From Mesostigma viride (Eukaryota; Streptophyta; Mesostigmatophyceae; Mesostigmatales; Mesostigmataceae): a stretch of 64,000 nt of DNA. The stretch spans positions 741,510 through 805,509 of the forward strand of contig RPFO01000595.1 in the NCBI GenBank assembly GCA_009746045.1, written 5' to 3'. Below the pieces are notes generated by a model, which ran no database searches, was not told the DNA's origin, and worked only from the letters and a program-made list of their open reading frames with translations. Below, one piece after another: positions 52,643 to 63,427 of this stretch; positions within the stretch are counted from its first letter, which is position 1; every line of letters starts with the position of its first letter. Both the position numbers and the translations under genes were made by a program.

Positions 52643-53195
52643 CATGTGTGTGTGTCTGGCTGTCTGGGTGGGTGGGTGTGCGTGCTTGGGTGTGTGGGAC
52701 AGTGTGGATGTGGGTGTGCTTGCTTGCGTGGGTGCGTGAGGGAGGGAGTGGCTGGGTGAGCGAGTCAAGCATGCACGTGTCAAACAGCCAGGTAGAAATG
52801 TCATCCTTTCCCCCCATCATGACAAATCATTGGCATGGATTGTTGTGGCACTGCCATCATGCACTACAGCGCTGAAGAAAATGACGATGGGCAAATATAT
52901 GTGAAAGCGACACAACATAGCCCATGGCGGTGGCTGCTATCAACAAGCAGCTCTTGCCTCCATGCACAGTCAAACACCTGCATCTTCTTCAATGCAGATT
53001 ATTGACATCTCTTTTGTATATTATGTACAGATTATTTGCATTTGTAATATTATCTGTATACCAATGCAGTTTGCAACATGTAACCAGTGTTGCTAGTAAT
53101 CTGGTAATGTGAGCCGTGTTGATATCAAAGTGCTGCGATGCAAGTCATACATCAGAACTAAAGCGGCAACACTGGCTACGGACACAAAGAGTCAT

Positions 53196-53229
<34 letters not shown>

Positions 53230-54084
53230 CGTGCTTCGTGCATCGCGACTCAGGGCCTGACAAGCTGCGGCCGAGACCAATGCCGAACACACCCATGCTC
53301 AGAGCACATTGCGGATGCCAGGCACACCGCGTTTGCCATGGAACACATGGGTAGACGCTTCGTAAACGTGACAACGAATGACCCGCTGAGATCCCCACAC
53401 TTGCAAGCGCACGGGAAAGGCGGCACACTTACGTTTCATAGATTAGCCGGGGCGAGATAGTAGCTCGTTTGCCTAGCCGTCATTAAGCCTATAGGCGTTC
53501 CAAGAAACGCATGAAATTTCTCTACCAGTACCGGTGGCGCACTATCGGTCTATGATCGCAGAAACTTCTCTTGAAGGGGCCTTACACTGTCGTGCATGTA
53601 ACCACGGAGCTTGAATGGTGGCATGACAACGAAAGAAAGTTTTCCTTAAGCCCGACCTCCCCTCCCGCATTCCACTGGTGATATTACAGCTGTTATAATT
53701 CCTGGAGCTAAAAACATGCGGAAAACATGCTGGGCGAGTCCTGTCAAAATTAAAAACCAACAGACTTAATTGACAGCGCCGTTTAAACGACAGCAAGAGC
53801 TTCCATGCCATCGAACACTGCCCGAGGTTGGTCTAATTTAAAGACTAAGCCTGCCGTCTCAGAAAAAAATGTTCTATGCTCGGAGTCCACGGAATCAGGA
53901 AGTCGGCCCGCAGGTGCCGTACAGATCCGGTAGTGACTCGTGAAGTGAAAGATTTGGGCAGATTTGGGCAGATCGGGTTTGGTCGATCCGGTCCTGGATC
54001 AGTCCGTACGCTGAAATTTGCGCGCCGTCCGTTGTACTTGAATTTTCAAGGGAAACGAATGTTGCCTCTTTCGGTAATGCAATG

Positions 54085-55245
54085 CCTCAGGTGTCCTCTG
54101 ATCTAAAGGATCCCTCCTTCTCCTCTGTTTCTTTATCTGAGCATGACCGTTCTTGTGCTCAAGCTTACTTAGATGATATTCTTATTTACTCTCCTGATTT
54201 TGAAACGCACCTACGTGATTTAAAGAAAGTATTAGAAATAATGGCTGAAAATTCTTTGTGGGCGCGCCGTGCTAAAGTGCGTTCGGGTAGGAGTGTCCCA
54301 TTTTTAGGGCACGTTCTGTCAGATGCCGGGGTCGCTACCGACCCGGATAAAACTAAGTCAATTCAGGAATGGCCTACTCCTACCGACGTTAAAGGTGTAC
54401 GTAGTTTCCTAGGAATTGCTTCTTACTATAGGCGTTTTATCCCGCGTTTCGCCACTATAGCAGCCCCTATTAATCATTTATTAAAGAAGGATATCCCCTT
54501 TGTTTGGAGTAGTGAGTGTCAGTCTGCTTTTCAGTGCCTAAAATCCCTACTCCTTTCCCCTCCTGTACTCATCCTACCGGATACTACTAAACCCTTTGTT
54601 GTGGCTACAGATGCTAGTAAAGTAGCTATAGGTGGTGTCCTTCTCCAGGATCAGGGTCAGGGCTTACAGCCAATTGAATATATCTCTAGGACAATGCTCC
54701 CTGCGGAGCGTAACTATCCCGTCCACCAGCAGGAACTCTTAGCGGTGGTGTATTGTTGCCACGCGTGGCAGCACTTCCTTAAAGGTGCTCAATTTGATGT
54801 CTGCCTGAATGAACCCTGTGAGCTAGATCCTTATAGGTTAGTTATCCAAACGGATCATCGTCCCCTTACCCATCTTCTCTCCCAACCCAACCTTACCCCT
54901 CGGCAAGCGCGCTGGATGGAATTTTTAGCACAGTTTTCCCCTTTTAAACTTCAGTATGTCAAGGGTGTAGATAACATAGTACCAGATGCACTCTCTCGTC
55001 GTGCAGACTATTCCTTCTTCGAGGACCTTGATGTTCTCAATATTACTCTAGTTCCTACTACTATGGGTGTAACCCCTTATGGTGAACTACCTGATGATGA
55101 TTCCTATGCCTACCTCTTTCATACAGCTGTTCGCATGCCTGATCTCCTTTCTCACGTAGGACTCTCTCTCCCGTGTGAGGCCCTTCCTGTGGCCTCGGTG
55201 GGGGGGGAGGGGAAAATAAAATTTCTATACCGCTTAGCCATATAG
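54085..55245 (+). CDS. pol: gypsy Pol, middle part: end of RT and RNase H
   Basis: It restarts with the duplicated RT segment, including a second AYLDDILIYS. It continues with the RT thumb (VPFLGHVLSDAGV, FLGIASYYRRFIPRFA) and RNase H (FVVATDASKVAIGGVLLQDQ, YPVHQQELLAVVY, VIQTDHRPLTHLL, VPDALSR). The first-frame stop is at 55245. The integrase lies in the -1 frame, and that frame is open from before the T-G8-A-G4-A4 tract at 55199-55216, the likely switch or slippage point. The start given is the duplication boundary, not an initiation codon. Confidence 0.9.
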   Translation, partial: PQVSSDLKDPSFSSVSLSEHDRSCAQAYLDDILIYSPDFETHLRDLKKVLEIMAENSLWARRAKVRSGRSVPFLGHVLSDAGVATDPDKTKSIQEWPTPTDVKGVRSFLGIASYYRRFIPRFATIAAPINHLLKKDIPFVWSSECQSAFQCLKSLLLSPPVLILPDTTKPFVVATDASKVAIGGVLLQDQGQGLQPIEYISRTMLPAERNYPVHQQELLAVVYCCHAWQHFLKGAQFDVCLNEPCELDPYRLVIQTDHRPLTHLLSQPNLTPRQARWMEFLAQFSPFKLQYVKGVDNIVPDALSRRADYSFFEDLDVLNITLVPTTMGVTPYGELPDDDSYAYLFHTAVRMPDLLSHVGLSLPCEALPVASVGGEGKIKFLYRLAI

Positions 55246-56882
55246 CGACTAGGTCAGGAAAGTCTTATGAAAACGTAGTCCCTCTAGGACCTCCCCTTCT
55301 CTTCGGCAAGGCGGTAGGAGATCTCTTTAAACCTGTTCTGGATACTTCTGTAGCGATGCCTACCTCTGATCTTGAACGCCTTATTAGTAGATTTACGGCC
55401 ACTGAGCCGGAAGCATTAGCTGCCATTGCTGCACATCCCCAACAATTAGGCAAGCACCCTTGTAAATTTGTAGGTGGGTTTTTATATGTGCAGATAGCAG
55501 ATTCTCCCCCTCAATGGCGCCTGTATGTCCCTCCTATCTGTCGCTCCTCCTTGCTCTTTGAGTTGCATGACTTAGCTGCTCACCAGGGTGGTAAACGGGT
55601 ACGGGACCTAGTAGCCCGCTCTTATTACTGGCCTTCCCTTTATAAGGATGTGGATGAGTATGTTAGAACTTGTCAATCTTGCCAGGAAATGAAACCCAAT
55701 AATGTAGGACAGATAGCAGAACCTAGGACCTTGCCTGACCCTATCATGCCTTGGGATTCTATCATGATGGATTTTGTAGGACCTTTTAGAAAGAATGATA
55801 GGGGCAATGCCCAAATCCTTGTGTTCATAGATCGTTTTACTCGTATGTGCCATCTTGTGCCATGTCCTTTAGAACTCACCGCACGTGATTGCGCACGCCT
55901 ATACCTCAATAATGTATATAGATATCATGGATTGAGTAGGCAGTTTATTAGTGATAAGGATAAATTATTTACCTCAGATTTTTGGCAGCAGTTTTTCGCT
56001 GCCATCGGTACCAAGGTTACCTACGGTACTGCCTACCACTCCTCCTCCTCTCATTTAGTAGAGCGTCTTAATAGAGTAGTAGAAGAAGCGCTTAGGCACT
56101 ATGTTAATGGCTCGGGTAGTGATTGGGAGGATTATTTATGTTTGGTAGAGTTCTCCCTCAACAATTGTCCCCAAGCTGCGCATGGATATACGCCCTTCTT
56201 CTTAGATACTGGGAGACAGCCCCTTACCCCTACCTCTCTCTTAGCTAGTCCTCTACGGGACAAGGATGATGTGTCCCGAGATACTGTAGAAGGTGTACAG
56301 TCCTTACTAGATAGAATGAAAACTGCTCATGACCACGCGATCTCAGGGTATCAAAAAGCTCAGGCTAAGTACCTTGCTAGGTTGCGTGCCTCCTTAGATA
56401 GACGAGCACCTGAGATAGAAGTAGGAGATCTAGTATTAGTAGAAGGCCCCCGTGTTGGCCGTTTTGCTCATAAGTTTGAAGCAGAACTGAAGGTCAAACT
56501 TAGGCCTGCCTTCTTAGGACCCTTCCATGTGTTGTCTAGGGTAGGAAATTTCTTGTATAAGGTCGATATCCCTACCTCTTGGCAAACGCATTCAAACACC
56601 TTCCATAGGAGCCAGCTTAAACTGTACCACCCTAGTACGTTCGCTGGCAGGGAGTTAGCGCCTGCCCCTTTAGAGCATAATCCTGACACTGGGGAAGTAG
56701 AAGACGAAGTAGAAAGCATCGTGGCCCATCGAGATATCAAAAAGGGCCGCGGTACCCAGCGTCAGTATAAAGTGAAGTGGATGTATGCTCGTAGTGAAGT
56801 AGATAAGGTTTGGTATACGGAGAGTGAGCTAGATGGGTGTAGTCGCCTGCTGCAGGAATATAAAACCCTGCACAAGCTCTAG
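55203..56882 (+). CDS. pol: gypsy Pol, 3' part: integrase with C-terminal chromodomain
   Basis: The integrase zinc domain has HDLAAH and CQSC. The catalytic DDE residues lie in WDSIMMDFVGPF, FISDKDKLFTSDFW and HLVERLNRVVEEAL. The C-terminal GPF/Y-type module (LGPFHVLSRVGNFLYKVDI) is followed by VESIVAHRDIKKGRG, QYKVKWMYARSEVDKVWYTE and SELDGCSRLLQEY, which is a chromodomain. This places the element among chromoviruses, whose integrases are thought to target marked chromatin. The frame is open upstream of the first ATG (55356) back to the G-tract, consistent with frameshift expression from RNase H. Confidence 0.92.
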   Translation, partial: GGGENKISIPLSHIATRSGKSYENVVPLGPPLLFGKAVGDLFKPVLDTSVAMPTSDLERLISRFTATEPEALAAIAAHPQQLGKHPCKFVGGFLYVQIADSPPQWRLYVPPICRSSLLFELHDLAAHQGGKRVRDLVARSYYWPSLYKDVDEYVRTCQSCQEMKPNNVGQIAEPRTLPDPIMPWDSIMMDFVGPFRKNDRGNAQILVFIDRFTRMCHLVPCPLELTARDCARLYLNNVYRYHGLSRQFISDKDKLFTSDFWQQFFAAIGTKVTYGTAYHSSSSHLVERLNRVVEEALRHYVNGSGSDWEDYLCLVEFSLNNCPQAAHGYTPFFLDTGRQPLTPTSLLASPLRDKDDVSRDTVEGVQSLLDRMKTAHDHAISGYQKAQAKYLARLRASLDRRAPEIEVGDLVLVEGPRVGRFAHKFEAELKVKLRPAFLGPFHVLSRVGNFLYKVDIPTSWQTHSNTFHRSQLKLYHPSTFAGRELAPAPLEHNPDTGEVEDEVESIVAHRDIKKGRGTQRQYKVKWMYARSEVDKVWYTESELDGCSRLLQEYKTLHKL

Positions 56883-56958
56883 TCGTAGGCCTTCTCCTCT
56901 CTTATGTTATGTCTGCTGTCGACGGGTGGTTGGTTGTCCCCTCCCCTCCGCAGCCGTC

Positions 56959-59267
56959 ATGACAGAGCCTACCCCTCCGGCTGAGAGCCCGCTGCCGTCC
57001 CTGCCCCTACCGGACCCTGAGCTGTATTTCGAGGCCCTTCCGGGCCGTTGGGTGTCGCGATCATGTTACCGGGGTGGCGTTGTGCAGCCGGCCCTTCAGG
57101 CCCAACATGCGAGCTTAGTCAGGGCGGCCCTCTTCGGGGTCACGTGGTATGGTCCTTCCCCTGATGAGCCGCACCAGCTTGTCCTGCACGGTTTCGATGA
57201 TGCCGGACACTGTTTGTTGGGGTGTGGTTCCAGCTGTCCCGCCTTGGGGCAGATAGATGCGGTTCTCCGGTGTTGCCGTGTGTTCTCCTACCTCTCCACT
57301 CCTGTGGGCCGTACCTGCCTACGGGAGGTGTTCCCGTGGCTTCCAGCTGAGGGTGATGCTGAGGTAGACGAGAACCCCTGCGACCTTTTACGGGCCGTAG
57401 AGTTCATGGAGATAGCTGATCAGTCGGCGGGACTAGCGGTTAGTGGTCCTACCCCTTCGGGCGCCCCAGCTGAGGTACATTATACTCCAGATTATTCTGC
57501 CTCGAGCGCTGCGTCCGCCTCCTCGGTGTCTGTCCCTCCCTCTCCGGTCCCGTCGTCCCCTCGGTCGACCCGGGATGTCGCAGTGGAGCCTACCCCTTCG
57601 GGTTTGCCTGATCCTCTTTCGGCGACGGTCTCGGCTATGCAGGCTCAGATCCAGTCTTTGACCACGGCGTTTGGGGCCTTCCTTGCGGCCCAGGCGCAGG
57701 TCCCGGCCACGCCGGCTGGATCCGCGCCCCCTACCCCTTCTGTCGCCCCGGCGACTACGGCTTCGCCCGCGCCCCCGCCTGCGCCCGCGGTCGCTGTGGT
57801 TCCGGCGGCTCCTGCGACTCCTGCTGCCTCTGCGCCTGTCACCGCTCTACCTGCGCCTACGCGGGAGTCTCCTGCCCCTGTTAGCTCGCCCTCCGTCGCT
57901 GCTTCCGAGCCTCCTCCCGCTCAGGCGCAGACGTCGCGGGGTTTCTTTGGCGATACTAGCGGCTTCCCAGACTTTGGGAGGGTGGTCCTCCGCAGAGGAT
58001 TCCGGTTCCTGACTGGGGCCTGGATGGTAGTCAATCTTATGCAGGACTGCCTGTCCCTACGGGCCCCATTTTCAACATGTGGCCTGAGGGTGCACCGGCA
58101 ACGGAGACCGGCGCGCCTGCGTCGTTGGTGGGTCCGTCACGGCCCTCTCTGGCTTCAGGTCCGGCGCGACCTCCTGTTTTACCAGTGCCCCCTGCGTCGG
58201 TGTCGGCTCCTGCCCCTGCGTCAGCCCCTGCTCCGGTCCCTCCTCCTTCGGCCTCGCGGTCTTGGCCGCGGTTGTTCGGTCCACCGGTCAGGATCCTCGC
58301 GCCACCCGCGCTGCCGATTCCCTCAGGGAGTTGTCCCAGGGTGATCGGGACAGGGCTCCTTCTGTGGTGCACGCGACGCCGGAGTCGCGTGACACGCCCA
58401 TTCCGGGGTATGGTATGTCCGCACTCGCCTGCCGACAGTGTGACCTGCCGCGCGCCTCTGCTGAGCTTGCCATCTCTCCCATGTCCTATGGGTTCTCCCA
58501 GGTGTGTCGGGCGCCCCGGGATCGTGGCCTACCCATTGAGACTGATCGGCCTCCGTTCGACATGGTTATTTTAGCTGATCCGGTGTTCGAGGGTGAGATC
58601 CTGGTCCGGCGCGTCCTGTATCGCTGGGCGAGGCGCCACAACGACTTGGACACCTACGGTGGGTTTCAGTGGGCTTACCCTCCCCCTCTGGGCATTATGG
58701 CTTCGGATGCCCTTACAGTAGAGTTTCCTGCGGTGCCGGGTGCGGCGTACACTACGGTCCTCCAGCCCATCCTTGAGTGGGATGCCCGCCGCCCGGCCTA
58801 TCCCGGGCCAGGGTCTAGACTCCCGCGGTCACCCTCCTCCTCGTGCCAGCGACTACCTAGAGACATTCGGGTCGCGACAGTGTGTTCGTCGGTGGCGCTC
58901 CCGCGAGATTCGGCACATCCGGTTGTGGCCGTCCAACGTGGAGCCCCTGGTGGACCTGTTCTTCCCGACGGGTCTGCGCCCTCGGATTCGGTATCATTGC
59001 CTCCTCCTGCGGGCCCTTTGCCTGATCGCGGTAGAGCCTTTCCTTCGCCTCTTTGCCTGTGGCTTTCTGGACTGGGCCCGTGGCCAGGTCGTCCTCACGC
59101 AGCATAGGTATTACTGGGCCTTCCTGGGCCTCTTTCCTGACGGCGTGTGGGCCGATGTTTTCCTCACTGTAGATAGGCATGACAATGTTGAGGATGTGGC
59201 TCACTACCAGGCCTACCTGGAGGTCCTGCTGGCCTCTCGTGGCACTTACCAGACGGATGGCCACTAG
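56959..59267 (+). pseudogene. extra ORF between integrase and 3' LTR, unknown function, frame-broken
   Basis: It starts MTEPTPPAESPLPSLPLPDP at 56959, 76 nt after pol. A structured N-terminus (about residues 20-150) is followed by a long Pro/Ala/Ser-rich middle. Coding-like sequence then moves through other frames (about 58000-58260, 58262-58800 and 58815-59267), with blocks such as RPPFDMVILADPVFEGEILV and VWADVFLTVDRHDNVEDVAH. At least three frame changes are needed, so this copy is probably dead, or the sequence has indel errors. It occupies the env position, but no signal peptide or convincing membrane anchor is seen. I do not recognise the family. Confidence 0.55.
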
Positions 59268-59631
59268 ATAGAGGGCCTTAGGCCCGACCTGAGGGTGTTG
59301 TCCCTCCGGTATGTAGAGTCGCCCTCATATTCTGGCCAGTTGGTTGGCTGTTCTTGGTCCTTAGCGCTGATGTGTTTACTCTGTGTGTCCTGCCCAGTGC
59401 CGTCCCCCCGGCCAGGACTCCGTTCCAGGCAGTTAGGGGAACCTACCACCAGGCTTGGTGCTGGCTAACCCTACACCACCCGGCGTGGTGGTGGAGACCG
59501 TGTGAACTATTGGTGCTTTGTATCTGGGATGGTCTATCGATTGTGTTGGTGTGTGCTGGGTGCGTTAGGATTATTTTCCTACCCCTCTGGTTCCCTCCTC
59601 TCTGCGTAGGGAGAGGGCTCCCTACCTTTTG

Positions 59632-59642
59632 TGGGGGGGAGG
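59632..59642 (+). promoter_or_regulatory. polypurine tract of the gypsy element
   Basis: GTGGGGGGGAGG-type sequence immediately 5' of the 3' LTR, the expected plus-strand primer. Near-copies lie at 49137-49150 and 55198-55213. Confidence 0.85.
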
Positions 59643-60214
59643 TGTTACGTCGCGTAACAATTCGTTGTAGTTACGGACGTAAATTAGGTCCTTGGCCTCG
59701 GTTGTTCCTAGGTTACGTGCAGTTCTAGTCTGGACATGATTGTCCCCGTAACAGTACTGTGGTATATTGGGTGCCTTTGGGCGCCGCGCCGCGTACTATA
59801 TTAGTGGTCCTTATCCTTTTGTAGAATGTAGTGGACCGGCGTGCATCTGTGCACCTGCCTGTGTTTCTGTGGTTCTGCAGGCGAGGGCCAGGTCGGCCCG
59901 AGCCTGTTGGACCGTTGGTGACCATTTATGCACGTTCCACTCCTTGTGTGGTTACTCGGCGTGTGTTAAGTGAATTGACACATTTAGGCTTGGGTCACGG
60001 CAGTGTAGTTGTGTTTCCTTCCTCTATTCCTGGAGTATACGGGTTTTGGTAAATGGTTGTATGGCGTATTATAGCAACACTTACGTTAATGCATTGAGAT
60101 CAGCTCCGTCACGTTCGTCTTTCGCCAGAGGGTTAAGTAGAGGAGGCCTGACCAGTTTAGGTAGTATCAGGCCCATTAGAGGTAGAGGTGGAGGTAGATA
60201 TCCGCGGCGTAACA
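59643..60214 (+). repeat. 3' LTR, intact
   Basis: 572 bp, TGTTACG...CGTAACA. It is the uninterrupted reference for the split 5' LTR. Confidence 0.95.
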
Positions 60215-61700
60215 GTAAGTCACGTCACTTCCAAGACTGCACGCAGCACAGACGACAGGGTCGCAGTGCCAAGAGAACGTGCACGCAAGAACTAGCGTCC
60301 CGGTGTGACCAAGTCACTCATATAGCTTGCTAGGGACGCGTCCAAGTATTCAGCTGCACTGTCACAGCTGAACTGTCAATCAATTGATTACACAGACTCT
60401 GGCACGCCTTTGGCGCGCAGATCTATCAATTGTCCATACGGCTAGTCCTGTGGACCTATCCGTACACTAGTCAGCATCAATTGTCTCATAGGTCCTGGCG
60501 CGCTACAGCACGCCTACCTATCAATTGACCATCAAGTCCTGTACAAGTCCTGTCAACGTCCTGCGGACTATCAAAGTGACACTTGTACATCCTGTGTCCG
60601 TACGCGCCCACAGTGGCGCGCCGGGTACTGTCGGCACAGCCTAGGAAACGTCATAACTTTTACGTTCCTTAACCAAATGAGGCGTTCAAGGTGCCGTTGG
60701 AAGGAGCGTAACAATCTCTATCCATCTAACGTAAATCCTTTACGTTAACTCCAATCCCTTCTTTTCTTTAGGGATCACATCCCCTGCCAGGGACCCTTGA
60801 AGTAGCTTGACATGTCCTTCACTCCAGCTTGAAGCTTGAACAGATGTCTTTAATGGCCAATGCCATTCCCCCAGCCCTTTCTTTTAAGGAACTGGAAAAG
60901 AAACAGATCTGCCACAGGGAAAACCATTCCATGAGAAATGGATAAAAACCTATGGAAGTGGCATTACAGAGTACCACCAGATATTAGAAGCACACAAAAT
61001 TAAATACATACAGGTTAATTCTATGAGGTCTTCTCCAGGAATTGATCCCATCACCTCGGTAGAGCCTCCAGTACAATGACCTTCTGGCGGTGAGTTACAT
61101 TAATCCCAGATACTAATCCCATAAAACCCAGTACATATTCAATATAAGTACAATAAATCCATGACAATTAAAATACCACTTGACAAAGTAAGGCGTATTA
61201 CAATAGTTTGCCTGTCATTCTCTCAACAGGGGTCTATTGGCGCCCGTCTTACGGCGCCCGTCTACTTGCCAGATGGTAAACTGCCACAGCAAACAAATGA
61301 CAAAATGAAAACACATAGGCAACAATTAAATCCTGCCCTGGGGAACTAGGGAAGTCTGAACAGGCAAACACCTGAACAGGCCAGCTTGTAGAAACATAAT
61401 ACCAGGGAATCGAACCCCGCCCTATAAACCCCAGAATAAAGGTTCCCAGACCATTGTGAGAAGTATGTACAAATATACATTTCTTTTAAAATAGAATACA
61501 TGGTCTGTAATGGACCTGTCAACCTTGTGTAGTCAACAGCATGAACCCCAGCCAAAACCTGGCTGTACCTGATTAAAATCAGAGTGAGTGTACCATGGTC
61601 CATGAGCCTTAGTACAGACTAAGATACAGGTATTATGCCAGTCACAATGCTGACACTACCACACAATCTGCTCTCCAATGCCCTATAACCAGGCCCCAGC
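60215..61700. other. unassigned sequence between the gypsy and copia elements
   Basis: It begins with the gypsy target duplication GTAAG. Repeated words ATCAATTG and GTCCTGT occur at 60380-60560. No ORF with a domain is present. It may contain the 3' LTR of the adjacent minus-strand copia copy, but no LTR border could be fixed. Confidence 0.4.
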
Positions 61701-62605
61701 TTAGACAGCTTGCTGAGATGGGTCCATCAGAGACTGAAGAACCTTGTATTGCACTGCTGCCTTCTGCACTAGCTTGGTCAAAGCATCAGCAGGATTGTCA
61801 ACCCCAGGGATATGCTCAATATTGGCCAAGGAGGACAATTCCTTAAGAAGGAGATAATCCAAGTCCCTACTTCTGGCCATCTGCCTGTGCACAAACTGCA
61901 CCATCCCCATGGAGTCTGTTTTTAGAAGAGTGGTAACCTGAAGTGGCCAAGGAGTGTTAGAAGTCATCTGATGAAGCAACTCCTTCAGATAAAGGCTTGT
62001 GTGAATGCCTTCACAAATAGCCCTGCATTCTGCCACATCACTGCTGACAGCCACCCGTTTGTGCAGGCGACTAAACCAGCTCACCAAACTCCCCAGGCCT
62101 TCCTGTCTGAGCACAAAGAGCCCTGCAGCCCTGCCCCTGACCTTGGAGACCTGCCTGCTGTCCATTGAGCTATCCACATACAGCTCCATGCAAATGGGTT
62201 GTGATAAATCCACTGCAGACAACAGAATGCCAGATGAAGCCCTGACCTGATCAGCCACCTTGGCAGACCCTAGCTCCACCAGCATGTCATCAGGCAACCT
62301 GGCTATGACCATAAGATCTGGCCTGGAAATGCCTGCCACCCAAGCAACCATGCCCCTCACCATGGGACACAGTGCCTGTGTGATGGTTGGAGGAAGCTTG
62401 CTAATGAGGGTCTCTTGATAATCATTGCCCCCCACCAGCAGCATACGCCACTCCCCCCCTTCTTCACCAGTGTGGCCTCCATGCCCACAAACAGCAGAGG
62501 CTCATTCTCCACCTGCCATTGCTCCCTACCCAGAGGAAACTTGGACTTAATGATGGAGATCAGCTCCTTAAGCCACGACGTGGGAGCTATCTGTCAAGGA
62601 CATGG
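61701..62605 (-). pseudogene. Ty1/copia pol 3' end (RT tail and RNase H), truncated and frameshifted
   Basis: The minus strand reads SWLKELISIIKSKFPLGREQ, then LLFVGMEATLVKKGG, shifts frame at a G6 run near 62448, and continues MLLVGGNDYQETL, GISRPDLMVIARLPDD, the RNase H block CMELYVDSSMDSRQVSKVRG, AICEGIHTSLYLKELLHQ and IEHIPGVDNPADALTKLV to a stop at 61701. These are copia-type RT/RNase H motifs. Sequence upstream of about 62605 has a stop and no further homology. Confidence 0.8.
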
Positions 62606-62849
62606 TCCTTGTATTTGTACCCACCTGACCTGGCTAGATAGATAGAGGCTCTTGTACAGGAGCCACTGTTCTTTATCCCGTTGGATTTGGCCTACAAATG
62701 AGAAAGTTGTGGCCAGTTTTAGTAATCAGGGATTAGTACCTATGCCAAGTGGATCCTTATAGGCAGCTGACAAATCTGTCTATGTCAGCTGACCTATGAC
62801 ATGTCAGATGAGAATCTATGACAGGACAGCTGACTGATTGACATGTACA

Positions 62850-63336
62850 CTGTGCATGTCAGATGTGGCGCTGATATGTTCACGCCAGATTTACTTCATC
62901 ATCATCAGATCACACATAGAGAGATCTTTTATTAAATAGTTAGATTACTGTGCAGCAGTTACAAGTTAAGACTGTACATCAGTTACAAGATAAGGCTGTA
63001 CAGCAGTTACAAGATAAGATTTATTCTTGTCTAGATCTGATTGGTAGCCTGTACACTGACCTAACCTGATTGGTGGCCTGAGTATTACATGAGAATATTC
63101 CTAGGCACATTCCTAGCCAGCCAATCAGGTCATTCCAGTTTGCTGCCTGTGTTTTTTCCTCGAGTTAATAAAACAACTGAGGAGCCTTGCCAAAGGTACT
63201 CCTCACTATCATTCTGCCTCAAACTGAGTCTCTGTCTCTTTGCTTCCATCCTCCATAGCCTGTACCTGCAAGGACAGGCACATTTGGGTTCCAATCACAA
63301 GCATTGTAGAAGGCAAACCCATTAGTTCTTTCAACA
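62850..63336 (+). repeat. 5' LTR of a plus-strand Ty1/copia element (left border unresolved)
   Basis: It ends CAACA directly against the primer-binding site. It contains AATAAA (63167), AT-rich sequence near 62929-62945 and a threefold ~22-bp repeat containing CAGTTACAAG (62954-63018). The left border is an estimate, because the partner LTR is outside the window. Confidence 0.5.
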
Positions 63337-63348
63337 TGGTATCGGAGG
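63337..63348 (+). promoter_or_regulatory. primer-binding site of the copia element
   Basis: TGGTATCGGAGG closely matches the initiator-Met tRNA site (TGGTATCAGAGC) used by most Ty1/copia elements and immediately follows the LTR CA end. Confidence 0.8.
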
Positions 63349-63427
63349 TTTGATGCCTACCCTGCATTTGAGGAGCAGAGACATTCATCTGACTACCCCA
63401 GAGACAACACCCAGACCCAGATCAACC

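Larger units (their letters stand above)
51956..52905. repeat. ~140-bp direct repeats flanking a G-rich satellite block
   Basis: 51956-52100 and 52765-52905 share GCATGCACGTGT, AAACA.CCAGGTA, TTGTTGTGGCACTG and GCGTTGAAGAAAATG-like words at about 80% by eye. They bracket the simple-repeat block 52256-52634. Confidence 0.65.
50604..54083. mobile_element. TIR DNA element inserted in the gypsy RT, flanked by a 112-115 bp duplication
   Basis: Inverted ends ATTGCATTACCGAAAG (50604-50619) and CTTTCGGTAATGCAAT (54068-54083) enclose 3.5 kb. The RT sequence 50492-50606 is repeated at 54085-54199, so the apparent target duplication is about 112-115 bp, far longer than for known cut-and-paste families. 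No transposase is recognised. The interior holds minisatellites and a ~140-bp direct repeat. Confidence 0.8.
36473..60214 (+). mobile_element. Ty3/gypsy chromovirus-type LTR retrotransposon interrupted by three DNA elements
   Basis: It starts TGTTACG and ends CGTAACA, with a 5-bp target duplication GTAAG (36468-36472, 60215-60219). Removing the three insertions and their duplications leaves about 10,825 bp with 572-bp LTRs that match at every position I compared. Order: LTR with an overlapping small ORF, primer site, viroplasmin-like ORF, gag, protease, RT, RNase H, integrase, chromodomain, an extra 3' ORF, polypurine tract, LTR. LTR identity implies a young insertion, so the three passengers are younger still. 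Confidence 0.95.

Noticed and set aside
52014-52875. ORFs rich in GGWV/AGGR and THPP/ARPP
   Set aside because: Products of the GGGT/GGGC and GA arrays in the TIR element.
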